Positions 1 through 10,300 of a stretch of 33,809 nucleotides of DNA are shown one piece after another. Made by a program: the position numbers and the translations under genes. The first letter of the stretch is position 1. Every line of letters begins with the position of its first letter. The DNA is from JABMMZ01 sp964600345 (GTDB taxonomy: Bacteria > Bacteroidota > Bacteroidia > NS11-12g > UBA955), in assembly GCA_964600345.1 (NCBI GenBank), contig CAZRKA010000011.1, positions 1 to 33,809 on the forward strand, in the 5' to 3' direction. The notes under the pieces were generated by a model. That model had not been told where the DNA came from. It saw only the letters and a list, made by a program, of their open reading frames with translations, and searched no databases.

Positions 1-1734
1 GTCATTGAAATTGTATTCACTGTATAGAAAACCCAGCATTCTGTCGTTGTAATAGTCTTTAAAATACATTCTGTAAGAAGAATCAAGTCTCATGGCTTCC
101 TCAAACCATTCTTCGTTTGAACTGAATTCTTTCCAGTTGTACAAATCCCCATAATTCACCAGACCGTAGAATTTATATGGGGTCCGCAGTTTTTCATAAT
201 CAAATTGATTTTTGATATACTGACTGATGACGTATTTCTGCTGACCTTTCATGGTATAGGTATTGACAAATGCGTATTCGTATGATGTATCCTCTGAAAT
301 AGTGATTTCTGAGTTTTGTTCATATAGATTTTCCTCAGCAGGCACCTCCGGATATTTTAATATTTCATGAGATACTTTACTGTTTTTGGGATCGAATACG
401 ATAAGATCTGTACCTGAAAGCGAACCGTAACGTCTGTATATATTGCTCTCTTCTTCATAACTTGTGATATACAGGTCGCGATCTTTTTTCGGCAGATACA
501 AACCCCATGTTATCTCGTAAGGAGATATGATATCAGACCATTTGCCGTCGTATTTATGCAGGCAGGCCATCATTTTGTATTTAATGCCGAGTTTGTCGCA
601 GAATCTGGCGAGAATGACAGCATAGGCCATATCTCCAAAGGTCTTATCGTTCAATTTATCCTCGTTAGTCAGATACTCATGAAGTTTGTTGAGTTTGCTG
701 TATTTGTCCTTGTCCTTTTTGGTGAAGGTTTTCAGGAATGCGGAGAAAAACTTGTTCAGACTCGCTTCATGATAAGGCTCACCACCCGATTGTGTGTTGA
801 GATAATACAAGTATTTAGGAATGTACTTTTTGTCGAGATAAAACCGTTTTCCAAGTGAGGCAACTTCTTCGGCACTTACATTTTCGCTGTTAAACTGGTA
901 AGGGAAATGTACCTGCTTGGGTGCAGATGTCTGAACAAGTGCGTATTTAATTACGGGATGATGCAGATAGAAATAACTGAACTCCTCGCTCTTAAATGAA
1001 TTAACCAGATTAAGGGCGCATTCGTAAGTGGTTTTACCACCGGTGGTTTTGGAAGTGAATTTAAAACCGGTGTTGAACGATTTCTGAATCAGTTTAAGTT
1101 CGCTTGGCACGTGCAATACATACACGCCATTGGCCAGTGCATAGCTTTCTTTTATAAATTTATTCTTAAATATTAGATATTTATATGGGTTTCTGTTGTA
1201 TACCTCGGCAGGTACTTTATCATATTTTCCGTTTTTCACCAGTATTTTCTTAAAATCCTTGGTTTTGGTGGTATATGTAAATTCGTATTTGTAATCAATG
1301 ATATCGCCAATTTCCAGTCCTTCCAGCGGAATTTCTTCTTTCTTCTTGTCTTCATCGTCCTCATCATCGAGTTTTTCAATACCGTCAACAGGGTAGCTGG
1401 CATTGAAGTATTCGTATATAACGTTTACCTTTCCGTCGGGCTTGATTTGTTTCAGTTCAAAGCGCTTCATGTCCTCGTTTTTGTATAGGGTACTGAAATT
1501 GTTAAGGGCAGAAATATCTTTAAGAATATACTGAGCCCTGTAGACCACGGTTACTTTATAATCAAACTGACCATAGGTTTCGTAAGTGTATTCTTCCATC
1601 AACCTTCCAATAACGACTGATTCGTTTTTGAATGTGTCATTGTAAGTTGTGCTGAAATAGTTCTTTTCATAATCAGACTGTGCTAATATGTTCAGGGCAA
1701 TTATGAGTAAAGGCAGCAGGAGTGTTTTTTTCAT
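1..1734 (-). CDS. DUF3857/transglutaminase-like exported protein, 3' end outside window
   Basis: The frame is open for 578 codons from ATG at 1734 to the window edge, so the C-terminus is missing. The N-terminus (MKKTLLLPLLIIALNILAQ) is a Sec signal peptide with likely cleavage before Gln19 or Ser20, so the protein should be periplasmic or surface exposed. Residues of about 30-200 look like a DUF3857 domain, including the typical 'GLEIGDIIDYKYEF' stretch. A transglutaminase-like core follows around residues 350-420, but the position normally occupied by the catalytic Cys (GDC) reads GDM, with Met369. It is therefore probably a catalytically dead paralogue of the neighbour upstream in the operon (1754-3874), whose triad is intact. 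It begins 19 nt after that gene's stop and is likely co-transcribed. No substrate is known; the family call is by pattern recognition only. Confidence 0.85.
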   Translation of the reverse strand, partial: MKKTLLLPLLIIALNILAQSDYEKNYFSTTYNDTFKNESVVIGRLMEEYTYETYGQFDYKVTVVYRAQYILKDISALNNFSTLYKNEDMKRFELKQIKPDGKVNVIYEYFNASYPVDGIEKLDDEDDEDKKKEEIPLEGLEIGDIIDYKYEFTYTTKTKDFKKILVKNGKYDKVPAEVYNRNPYKYLIFKNKFIKESYALANGVYVLHVPSELKLIQKSFNTGFKFTSKTTGGKTTYECALNLVNSFKSEEFSYFYLHHPVIKYALVQTSAPKQVHFPYQFNSENVSAEEVASLGKRFYLDKKYIPKYLYYLNTQSGGEPYHEASLNKFFSAFLKTFTKKDKDKYSKLNKLHEYLTNEDKLNDKTFGDMAYAVILARFCDKLGIKYKMMACLHKYDGKWSDIISPYEITWGLYLPKKDRDLYITSYEEESNIYRRYGSLSGTDLIVFDPKNSKVSHEILKYPEVPAEENLYEQNSEITISEDTSYEYAFVNTYTMKGQQKYVISQYIKNQFDYEKLRTPYKFYGLVNYGDLYNWKEFSSNEEWFEEAMRLDSSYRMYFKDYYNDRMLGFLYSEYNFND

Positions 1735-1753
1735 CTGGGAATTAATTTTTAGA

Positions 1754-3874
1754 TTATTGGATCTCTATGTAACTGTTGTAAAAAGTAGAAAGTTTTTTGC
1801 AGTCGTTCATGAATGTCATCAGCATTGAAACCGGTAAATAGTCTTTTTTATTGATAAGAATCTTTTCGTAAACGACGGTATTTCCTACAACTTTCATTTC
1901 CAGTTTAAAACTGTAATATTCATTTTCGATATTGACAGATTTAGGCAAACTGATTACTTTTTGTCCGGCATTTAACTGAAGTGTGACATTGCGTTTTATA
2001 AAGTTCTTATGGCCCAGGTCGAGGTCAACTCTTCTGGTCGAATCAAACCATACACCGTCGAATTCACGGTCCCATTCCAGATTGACAAACATTCTGTCTT
2101 TGCTTTGTATTACCTGGTTATTTACATTCAGATCGTAGTTAATTTCAGGATTAATATCTCTGTTGCTGAGATCGGTATGTTGAATATTGCTGATTTTAAA
2201 ATTGATATTTTGGTCGGTCAGATAATTAAACAGCACCTCTTCTTTGTTTTCGCTGTTGAGGAAGTTGTAAGCTCTTATCAGGTCGAGTTTGCTTTCGCCT
2301 TTGAATGTCTTTTTAATTTTGGCGTTAAGGCTTTTTCCGTTCAGTTGCATCACTTCAATTGAAGCTTCTTCGTTATGCTCATAGCCCCATTCAGGTATTC
2401 TTTCTATGCTGTAATTTTCCCCGTTCTCAACAATGCACTGGCGTCCCTGTATCCTGTTGGCGTAGTCGTAAAGGGCACAATAGTTTTCAGTACCGTCCAG
2501 GAACAGGTATTTACCGTTTAGTTTTACGGCGCAAATGGCGTGATTATCAACAGGCATACCAGGAATATCGTATCTGAAATTCTGGTGCTTGGTCCCTATC
2601 CAGACTAGTCTTGAGTCGTAACCGAGCACTTTAAGCATGTTCTTTGTCAGGTTAGCCATCCCTTTGCAATCACCATACCTTTTGCGGAATACGTCGGCAC
2701 ATTCATCGGGTCTGAAACCTGCAATTCCGTCTTCGAATGCTATGTAGCGGATATTATCCTGAATCCAGTAATAAACCGTTTTGATTTTTTCCTCGTCGGT
2801 TTTCTTATCCTTTACCAGGTTTTTTGTAAAACGTGCAAAAGCAGAAGTGTCATCCTGAAGATTTGATGATACCAGCCTGTACCATCTGTACAGGTCGTCG
2901 GTGGTGTTCATTATCTGATGAGTGCGACCGTTTTGTGATGCGGATTTGAAATGGAAATAAAGCATCGGATAATTGTATGAAGGACCTCTGTCAGAAGAAT
3001 AATTCTGGAAACCTTTCAATCTCTTAAAAGTGTAAACAAGATATTTTACTTTTTCCTTTGCATTACCTGTCTTGGGATATTCGTATACGGTGTCTTTGGT
3101 GTAATTGATCCCTTCAAAATTCATCTCTACTATGTCAAATTTTAAAAAGTCGTGCAGAGCAACTTTTACTATTTTTTTCTGAGTAAAGTGCTCGTCGGGG
3201 ACATAAAGTACACTGTTAAACTTGGCATCCCTGCATTCCTCTGTGTATCCGTAGGTAACCTGGGTGCCACGGATAGGCAGATTGATATCGTATATCTTGT
3301 ATCTGCTGTCTGTTTTGAAATACATGTATCCATCGTTGCTTTCATCGCGCTTTTCGAGAACAGCATTGTTATTGTCAATCTTGGCAAAAAACTTGTTAAG
3401 TGAAACCATTGAATTGTAGTGTAAAACTATTGGTTCTTCAACAAAATCCCTGATTGTCTTATATTCGTATTCGTACGAAGAGGTCATGAACACCTGACCG
3501 TCCGGAATTGGCCGGTCTGTCAGTTCGAATTTAGATTTGGAACCGGATTTTTTCTTTTTTTCAATTTTAAGAAGACTGTCAGACTTTTTGTTTTCGGCTA
3601 TATACTGCTTGTAATACTGCGAAGAGTCGTATTTGTCGTTGAAGTTAAAGTCGATGGTAACCCTGATTCTGTCGTTGATGATATTTTCTTCAGGAAACTC
3701 TTCTGCAAGATCGCCTGCTTCTTCAATATTATCGGGACCGACATTTACTTCTTCGTGTCCGTGAAATACCGCTTTTGTTTCGAAACTGCTGGGAATGTGA
3801 ATCCGGGGACCTGAGCATGCGAGGATCAGCATGAGGAGCAGATAGGCCGGGATTTTCAAATGTTTAATTTTCAT
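1754..3874 (-). CDS. DUF3857 and transglutaminase-domain lipoprotein
   Basis: 706 aa. The N-terminus ends in a lipobox (LILAC), with Cys20 as the expected lipid-modified residue, so this is a lipoprotein. Residues of about 60-310 form the DUF3857-like beta-rich region. A transglutaminase-like core spans about 330-470, with a recognisable triad: Cys403 in RYGDCKGMA, His445 in DNHAICAV and Asp460 in LFLDGT. A beta-rich C-terminal region follows. Family members are exported proteins of mostly unknown function; the fold allows peptide cleavage or amide transfer, but the reaction here is not known. Its ATG overlaps the stop codon of the symporter gene by four bases (ATGA at 3871-3874), indicating translational coupling. 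The Cys-less paralogue follows 19 nt downstream. Confidence 0.9.
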   Translation of the reverse strand: MKIKHLKIPAYLLLMLILACSGPRIHIPSSFETKAVFHGHEEVNVGPDNIEEAGDLAEEFPEENIINDRIRVTIDFNFNDKYDSSQYYKQYIAENKKSDSLLKIEKKKKSGSKSKFELTDRPIPDGQVFMTSSYEYEYKTIRDFVEEPIVLHYNSMVSLNKFFAKIDNNNAVLEKRDESNDGYMYFKTDSRYKIYDINLPIRGTQVTYGYTEECRDAKFNSVLYVPDEHFTQKKIVKVALHDFLKFDIVEMNFEGINYTKDTVYEYPKTGNAKEKVKYLVYTFKRLKGFQNYSSDRGPSYNYPMLYFHFKSASQNGRTHQIMNTTDDLYRWYRLVSSNLQDDTSAFARFTKNLVKDKKTDEEKIKTVYYWIQDNIRYIAFEDGIAGFRPDECADVFRKRYGDCKGMANLTKNMLKVLGYDSRLVWIGTKHQNFRYDIPGMPVDNHAICAVKLNGKYLFLDGTENYCALYDYANRIQGRQCIVENGENYSIERIPEWGYEHNEEASIEVMQLNGKSLNAKIKKTFKGESKLDLIRAYNFLNSENKEEVLFNYLTDQNINFKISNIQHTDLSNRDINPEINYDLNVNNQVIQSKDRMFVNLEWDREFDGVWFDSTRRVDLDLGHKNFIKRNVTLQLNAGQKVISLPKSVNIENEYYSFKLEMKVVGNTVVYEKILINKKDYLPVSMLMTFMNDCKKLSTFYNSYIEIQ

Positions 3875-5337
3875 ATGGGAGTAGAGACATTTTTATTTTT
3901 CAATAATAATAAAAAAATGAAGGTTAAAAAGCCATTGATAAAAATAATTTCGTTTCCAAACTGGTAGCCACCCAAAAAATCTTTACCGTAACGCTGTAAA
4001 AGAAAGCAGATTGGTGGTGAAATAAGACATATCAGGGGAATAAACCTGTCATTGAATTTGATATCCGTAAACAAGCCGGCCGCAAATAATCCAATCAACG
4101 GGCCATAGGTGAGTGAAGCCATTGCAAGTATCAGGTCTATACTGGCTTTGCTGCTCAATCCGTAGCGAATGGCTATGATAACGAATAAGAGAAGAACTGC
4201 AAAACCTACATGGACCAGATGTCTGATCCTGGTTTGCTCCTTTTCGCTGTATCGGGCATTCATTCCAAAACCAAGAAAATCAATACAGAATGAGGTGGTC
4301 AATGTCGCCAGAACAGAGTCTGCACTGCTGAAAGTAGCAGCGGTTAAACCAATGATAAAGGCCAGCGCAGTAAAAGTACCGAAATATCCGAGTGCAAGTG
4401 TGGGGAAAACACTATCAGTTGTTTCAGGTAAAATGATGCCCTTTATGCCGGCAAAATGATAAAGTAAAATGCCCAGTGATAAAAAAAGTATATTGACCAG
4501 AACCATCACTAGACTAAACCAGAACATATTTTTTCTGGCATCTCCAAGCGAACGCATACTGAGATTTTTTTGCATCATGTTCTGATCAAGACCTGTCATG
4601 GCTACTGTAAATAAAGCCCCTCCCAGTATGTGTTTTGCCCAGAAATTGCCTTTCATTACATCCGTTTCCCAGATTTTATTCAGCGAACTGCTTTCTATGA
4701 TTCCTGTAATATCTGAGGCACTCAGATTCAGTTGGGTTGCTATCGCATATAGTGCCATTACCACTCCTGCTATTAGAAACAGCGACTGAAAAGCATCTGT
4801 ATAGACAAGCGTCTTAATACCGCCTTTGTAAGTGTACAACAACATTAGTCCAATGAATACTGATGCTGTCACAACAAAGGGAATACCATACTCATTAAAC
4901 ACAAAAATCTGCATAACGCCTATAGCGAGGGTCAGTCTTCCGCCGGCACCAAGTAGCCGTGATATCAGAAAATAAAATGACCCGGTCTTTTGTGCATTCT
5001 TTCCGAACCGCTGTCTCAGATAAGAGTATATAGACACGAGTTCGAGCCTGTAGTACAAAGGTAAAAGAATGAACATGATGATGAAATAACCCAGAAAATA
5101 ACCAATTACAACCTGAAAGTAGGTCAGCGACTGGTTGAGAACGGCACCCGGTACCGAAATATAGGTCACCCCGCTTAAGGAGTCGCTCAGCATTCCGAAT
5201 GCCACCAGGTACCAGGGCGATTGTTTATTGCCTATGAAATATGAAGCGGAATCTGCTTTGTATGAAGTGATTCGGCTGATGATAATCAGCGAAATGAAAT
5301 AAGCTATGATTACTGCAAAAAATAGGGTAGCTGTCAT
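3871..5337 (-). CDS. Sodium:solute symporter family transporter
   Basis: 488 aa of almost continuous hydrophobic segments (about 13 predicted helices), the size and shape of the SSS family (TC 2.A.21), which uses the sodium gradient to import sugars, amino acids, nucleosides or organic acids. Supporting stretches are the N-terminal 'SYFIGNKQSPWYLVAFGMLSD' region, where SSS proteins carry a similar 'W...' segment before helix 1, and a Gly/Ser/Ala-rich helix with 'TAATFSSADSVLATL' near residue 335. The substrate cannot be read from sequence. It is the first gene of a three-gene minus-strand operon with two DUF3857/transglutaminase-like exported proteins, so a link to uptake of a peptide- or glycan-derived product is possible but is inference. 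No good TAnnTTTG element sits just upstream of the ATG. Confidence 0.88.
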   Translation of the reverse strand: MTATLFFAVIIAYFISLIIISRITSYKADSASYFIGNKQSPWYLVAFGMLSDSLSGVTYISVPGAVLNQSLTYFQVVIGYFLGYFIIMFILLPLYYRLELVSIYSYLRQRFGKNAQKTGSFYFLISRLLGAGGRLTLAIGVMQIFVFNEYGIPFVVTASVFIGLMLLYTYKGGIKTLVYTDAFQSLFLIAGVVMALYAIATQLNLSASDITGIIESSSLNKIWETDVMKGNFWAKHILGGALFTVAMTGLDQNMMQKNLSMRSLGDARKNMFWFSLVMVLVNILFLSLGILLYHFAGIKGIILPETTDSVFPTLALGYFGTFTALAFIIGLTAATFSSADSVLATLTTSFCIDFLGFGMNARYSEKEQTRIRHLVHVGFAVLLLFVIIAIRYGLSSKASIDLILAMASLTYGPLIGLFAAGLFTDIKFNDRFIPLICLISPPICFLLQRYGKDFLGGYQFGNEIIFINGFLTFIFLLLLKNKNVSTPI

Positions 5338-5523
5338 GACCGTTTTTGCTATCGCACCCCTGAACTTAAGATTAAATTAATTTAAAATTAAGGAACAGAT
5401 ACGGCAAATTCTCAATGATTTATTTGTTCAAAATTAAGGGTAAACATTTGTTCAGACAAAAAATAATAAACGAAAGCAATCGGGATATAAATATTAAATC
5501 AAGGATTTGCATTTTATAAGCTT

Positions 5524-5531
5524 TAATTTTG
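5524..5531 (+). promoter_or_regulatory. Bacteroidota -7 element for msrB
   Basis: TAATTTTG matches the TAnnTTTG consensus and ends 4 nt before the msrB ATG at 5536. A start point about 7 nt after the element would fall in or next to the start codon, implying a leaderless mRNA. No well-spaced -33 TTTG is visible; the TTTG at 5506-5509 is only 14 nt away. Confidence 0.5.
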
Positions 5532-5535
5532 TCTG

Positions 5536-5928
5536 ATGTCAATAAGTAAAACGGATGAAGAGTGGTTAAGCGAACTTGGTGAAGAAGCCTACAGAGTGCT
5601 CAGGCTAAAAGGCACTGAACGCCCTCATAGCGGACAATACGACCGATTCTGGGAAGCCGGTATTTATGTTTGCAGGGGATGTAATCAGGAATTGTTTACG
5701 TCTGAAACAAAATTCGACGCCGGTTGCGGCTGGCCTAGTTTCTACAGCTCAATTGACAAATCTAAAATCACTGAAAAAACAGATAAGAGTCATGGCATGA
5801 TCCGCACAGAAGTTCTTTGTGCTAACTGCGGAGGGCACTTGGGACACGTATTTACCGATGGATTTGGCACACCGACAGGTTTGAGATACTGCATCAATTC
5901 TGTCAGCCTTGGCTTCAGAAAAAAATAG
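5536..5928 (+). CDS. msrB: Peptide-methionine (R)-S-oxide reductase MsrB
   Basis: 130 aa, full length for a cytoplasmic MsrB, with no signal peptide. It reduces methionine-R-sulfoxide in proteins. The zinc ligands are Cys46 and Cys49 (CRGC) and Cys95 and Cys98 (CANC). The catalytic Cys119 lies in RYCINSVSL, and the likely resolving Cys64 in GCGWPSF; the HLGHVF and GWPSFY motifs are complete. The start fits the family N-terminus (KTDEEWLSELGEEAYRVLR). The gene is divergent from the symporter operon and convergent with der, 16 nt away. A second methionine-sulfoxide enzyme, the free-Met type, lies at 10795-11241. Confidence 0.97.
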   Translation: MSISKTDEEWLSELGEEAYRVLRLKGTERPHSGQYDRFWEAGIYVCRGCNQELFTSETKFDAGCGWPSFYSSIDKSKITEKTDKSHGMIRTEVLCANCGGHLGHVFTDGFGTPTGLRYCINSVSLGFRKK

Positions 5929-5944
5929 TAGGAGTAAGAGGTTT

Positions 5945-7264
5945 TTACTTTTTCCTGAAAAATATCTTTATCGGTACCCCGTTGAAATTGAAGTGCTGGC
6001 GCAGTTGATTTTCAAGGAATCGCTTGTAAGAATCGCTGATATACTGCGGCAGATTGCAGAAAAAAGCAAAACAAACCGATTTTGAAGGTAGTTGCTGTAT
6101 GTATTTGATGGATACAGTTTTTCCTTTTACACCGGGAGGGGGAGTTGCCTGTATAATTGGCAACAGTACTTCGTTGAGCTTACTGGTTTTAACTTTATTG
6201 GAAAGACTCTCGTATACCTCAACGACTGTTTCCATCGCCTGAAAGATTCGCTGTTTGTTAAGGGCGCTTATAAATAAAACGGGATAATCGGTAAAAGGCG
6301 CAGTCCTTTTTTTGATGTGGTCTTCATAAGTTTTGGCGGTATTCGTCTCTTTAGTGTATACGTCCCATTTGTTAACAAGTATAACTATACCTTTTCCGTG
6401 TTTATGAGCCAGAAAAAGGAGGTTCATATCCTGTGATTCTATACCCTGATTGGCATCCAGCATCAGCACGCAGACATCGCAGTTTTCTATGGCTCTGAGA
6501 CTGCGCATCACCGAATAAAACTCTATATTTTCTTCTACCTTCGATTTTTTTCTTATACCGGCGGTGTCTATCAGCACCACATCTTTTCCGAAAGCATTAT
6601 ACCTGGTGTGAATTGAATCACGGGTAGTACCTGCAATATCGGTAACAATATTCCTGTTATAGCCAATAAGCGCGTTTACAAAAGAGGATTTACCGACATT
6701 TGGACGGCCCACAATGGCTATTTTTGGCAAACTGCCCAGATTTTGTTCGTCAAATTCTTTTCCGTCATCCGGCGGCAGCATCTCAACAACCTTGTCAAGC
6801 AAATCGCCTGTACCACTGCCCGTTGCCGACGAAACAGGAAATATTTCCTTGAAACCCAGACGGTAAAAAGGAGCAGTTTCGGCTATCTGTTCATGGTTGT
6901 CAACTTTATTGACAACCATCAGTATTGGTTTGTTTGATTTGCGCAGTATGCCTGCAAACTGGGTGTCCAGATCAGTGACATCGGTTTGTACATCGGTCAT
7001 GAATATAACCAGGGCTGCTTCATCTACGGCAATCTGTACCTGTTCGCGAATGGCTGACTCAAAAATATCATGACTGTCTTTAACGTATCCGCCTGTGTCA
7101 ATCACCGTAAAAGACTGGCCGTTCCATTCGCAATCACCGTAATGTCTGTCGCGGGTTACGCCGCTGAAATCGTCGACTATGGCTTTGCGTTCGCCCGTCA
7201 GACGATTAAAAAGCGTTGATTTACCGACATTCGGCCTTCCTACTATAGCGACAATTCTTGACAT
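5945..7264 (-). CDS. der: Ribosome biogenesis GTPase Der (EngA)
   Basis: 439 aa, the usual length. Der carries two tandem GTPase domains and a C-terminal KH-like domain and acts in maturation of the 50S ribosomal subunit. Domain 1 has GRPNVGKS at 9-16, DTGG at 56-59 and NKVD at 119-122. Domain 2 has GRPNVGKS at 186-193, DTAG at 233-236 and NKWD at 298-301. The tail 'HFNFNGVPIKIFFRKK' is typical of the family C-terminus. It converges with msrB; the next gene upstream is divergent. A consensus -7 element ends 7 nt before its ATG. Confidence 0.98.
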   Translation of the reverse strand: MSRIVAIVGRPNVGKSTLFNRLTGERKAIVDDFSGVTRDRHYGDCEWNGQSFTVIDTGGYVKDSHDIFESAIREQVQIAVDEAALVIFMTDVQTDVTDLDTQFAGILRKSNKPILMVVNKVDNHEQIAETAPFYRLGFKEIFPVSSATGSGTGDLLDKVVEMLPPDDGKEFDEQNLGSLPKIAIVGRPNVGKSSFVNALIGYNRNIVTDIAGTTRDSIHTRYNAFGKDVVLIDTAGIRKKSKVEENIEFYSVMRSLRAIENCDVCVLMLDANQGIESQDMNLLFLAHKHGKGIVILVNKWDVYTKETNTAKTYEDHIKKRTAPFTDYPVLFISALNKQRIFQAMETVVEVYESLSNKVKTSKLNEVLLPIIQATPPPGVKGKTVSIKYIQQLPSKSVCFAFFCNLPQYISDSYKRFLENQLRQHFNFNGVPIKIFFRKK

Positions 7265-7271
7265 TTGGGCG

Positions 7272-7279
7272 CAAAGTTA
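7272..7279 (-). promoter_or_regulatory. Bacteroidota -7 element for der
   Basis: On the minus strand this reads TAACTTTG, a perfect TAnnTTTG, followed by GCGCCCAA-type sequence and the ATG after 7 nt. The predicted transcript would have almost no 5' leader. No clear TTTG is seen about 20 nt upstream. Confidence 0.55.
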
Positions 7280-7372
7280 AGTCTTTTTCAGCGATCTAAG
7301 GATTAAGTAGCCTTTAAGTCAATCAAATAAATTAGGCTTATATTGCGTTACTGTTCTTGAAACAAACACATT

Positions 7373-10300
7373 ATGACACTGCAAAAGCTCTTTTTTTCTG
7401 TATTGTCTTTACTCATGCTGAATTCCATTCAAGCCCAGGAAAAGGCAATGTTTAATGGCAAACTTTACTTTGTTTATCCCCAGACTATTCAGGGATATCA
7501 ATCCAATATCAGCTTTAGTTTTTCAAAGCTTGAATTTATAAATATCGGACTTCCGCCGGTCATTGGCTCTGTACCCGACGGCGAATATCTGATTTATAAC
7601 GAGGCCTATCATCTTAAGAATAAGGTTAAGGTTAACAAGGAGATAATGTACGATACCATTCCACAGGTATATGCCACTTTTACCATTCGCAACAATAAAA
7701 AGGAAGGTAATGTCACATTTTACAAGATGAAACTGAAACCTGAGGTTAAACTGATTTTACCTTACAGGAACGATGTCCTGCACGGAGAAATCGTTTATTT
7801 TAAAAACAAACAGGAGTCATATTATTATCCTTACTACAGGCATTACAATTTTGATTTTGAAGAAGTTGATAACGATTATAATTACGAACGTGAGTATTTG
7901 TATCTGAGAGGCAGGGATAAAAAAATTAAAACGAAAGGCAATTTGTTTAAAATGAATTTCGAGAATGGGGTACTTAACGGCGAATTCAGGAATTATATCT
8001 GCAACAAAAAAGACACATTGCTTATAGACAGTTTTAATATAGTTCAGGGGATGCGTCAGGGAACAGGTGTGAAGTATACTTACTACAAAAGAGGCAAATC
8101 AATTAGGATTTACAGTGTTGAGAAGGGTTTGTACAAAGACGGGAAGAAGGAAGGCAAATGGATTGAAAGGAGCTATTACCATGCTTATAAAGAACTGACA
8201 GAATATTATTTTCAAAATGGTATCAGCCGAAAATCAATTTATTATTTAAATGGGGAAATATCCAGCATTTATATACATTCAAGAGACAGCGTGATAAAAT
8301 ACGCCGGGCCTCCTGATTACAAAAAACTTGTACCGGATATCAATTCAAAAGGCTATAATACAAACGAAGACTTTATTCTTATAAGATATAAAAAAGGCTC
8401 AGAGACAAATACAACATTCAGAATCGACGGCTTTGTTTCGCCGGGGTTTTATGAAGAGTACGATTGGTATGGGATAACGGATACCCTTATTAACGGTAAA
8501 TTTTTCAGAACAGTAGTAGACAGGTCATACAGGTATAAAACAAAAACAGTAGAGTATTTTCTGCTGGATACTTGTTCAAATACAATTGTAAAACCTTATG
8601 GATATTGTTCCAGAAAATTATGGGAAAAGCGCTATTCAAGAAAAGGCAAATTGATATATTCTGAAGAAAGTGATTTTTTCAGAAATAATTTTAAATATGA
8701 CAGTGGCAATTTGATTGCTGAAACCCCTTTAAGAAGCAGGCATTTGGTGAAATCCACCTTTTATTACAAACCACTGGAATACAACTACACGAATTATTAC
8801 TTTAAAAACGGAAGATCTGAAAACAGTAGTATTTATTACAAAGTTGGAGGCGACAAAACAAATGGTTTTATAATCAAATTCATTAAAATACCGGTAAAGG
8901 GCGATTCAATCATTCTGGTAGATACACTGATGCTCAAAGGTAAGTTTATATATAAGGAGGACAGGTTTTTTGAGCAGGGTTATAGACCTGTTTCTTACAA
9001 TGAAAAATACGGTAGTAGTAATTATTATGAAACTGAGCTCAATTTTAATGAAGTACTCCTGAATTATTTCAGTATTCAAACTGTCAAACATCAAACGGTG
9101 TTTATTGGCAGAGAGATTTTTACCGGCAACCTGAATTTACAGGTGTCTTATAAAGGGAATGAAAAAGACCTGGACGCAGAAATTGAAGAGATTGAAACAT
9201 TTTTCGGCAGCTTTCTGACTAATATTAATATAGAGATTGGCAGACCTTCATCATGGCTCCGAATTAGTCCGTATTCTGATGTTCGATTACCTGTTGGTTT
9301 AATAAAGGCAGAGTACGAACAGGGAGTTTTGCAGGGTTCTTTTTATGTATTAGATGCACTGCACAGAAACTCAGAGATGATGCGTTATTATAAAAACAGA
9401 CTGGATGGTGATGTTGAAGGTCAGAGTTTTAATATACGCAATAAACGCTGGCGAGGTAAAATAAAATCAAAGCATGTATATACTGCCGATAAATCATTGA
9501 TGCAGTTTAATTCGGGTAAAAAAGAAGGACAATGGACTATTCAGGATAAAATAAACTATTACGAAAGAGCGAGATATCATTTTAATTTCAGAAACGACAG
9601 GTTGTACGGTCATCAATACAGATTCAATACATTCAGAGGGCAGGATTATCTCAATTATATGTTTTTTGCAGTCAACGATACCCTGAATGGTACTGCCTGG
9701 CAATTTCATAAAAATGGCTATCCTGTATATAAAGCAAATTTTATAAACGGCAGACCGGATGGTGAAATTATCAGATATTTTCCGACCGACAGTACTTCTT
9801 TTTACAAAGAGAAATACAGGTTTAAAAACGGTTACCTCAGCGGATTATACGAACATTACCGCGACAGTAATAACCTGAAATACAGCATTAATTTTTCGGA
9901 AAAAGATAGTATGTTTTTTTCTGTTTACCGGCAAGTACCGCAATTTCAATTTCAATATGAGCGATTTGGATCAAAATATAAACAGGTAAGTCAGGAATAC
10001 TACATCAACGAATTTACTTTCCAGAACAAAAGTACTGAGTTTGATTTTGGAAACGGTTATGATTTTCTGCAAATGCTGTTCAAACAACCCTATATCAGAA
10101 AAGGTTATTACACCTATTACTACAAAAGCGGTACTGTTTTCAAAAAGGGTTTGATGAAGGATTATCAGCCTCAGGGATTGTGGACCTTCTACAGGGAGGG
10201 AAACGACAGATTGTACAAGACCATCAACTTCAAAGACTCCATACTTAAAATTGAAGGCAAAGACACATTGTTCAGTTTTGGCGAGGTGACAGCCTATTAC

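Noticed and set aside
556..858. 100-aa plus-strand frame inside the first DUF3857 gene
   Set aside because: It is antisense to a continuous 578-codon frame with a signal peptide and family motifs.
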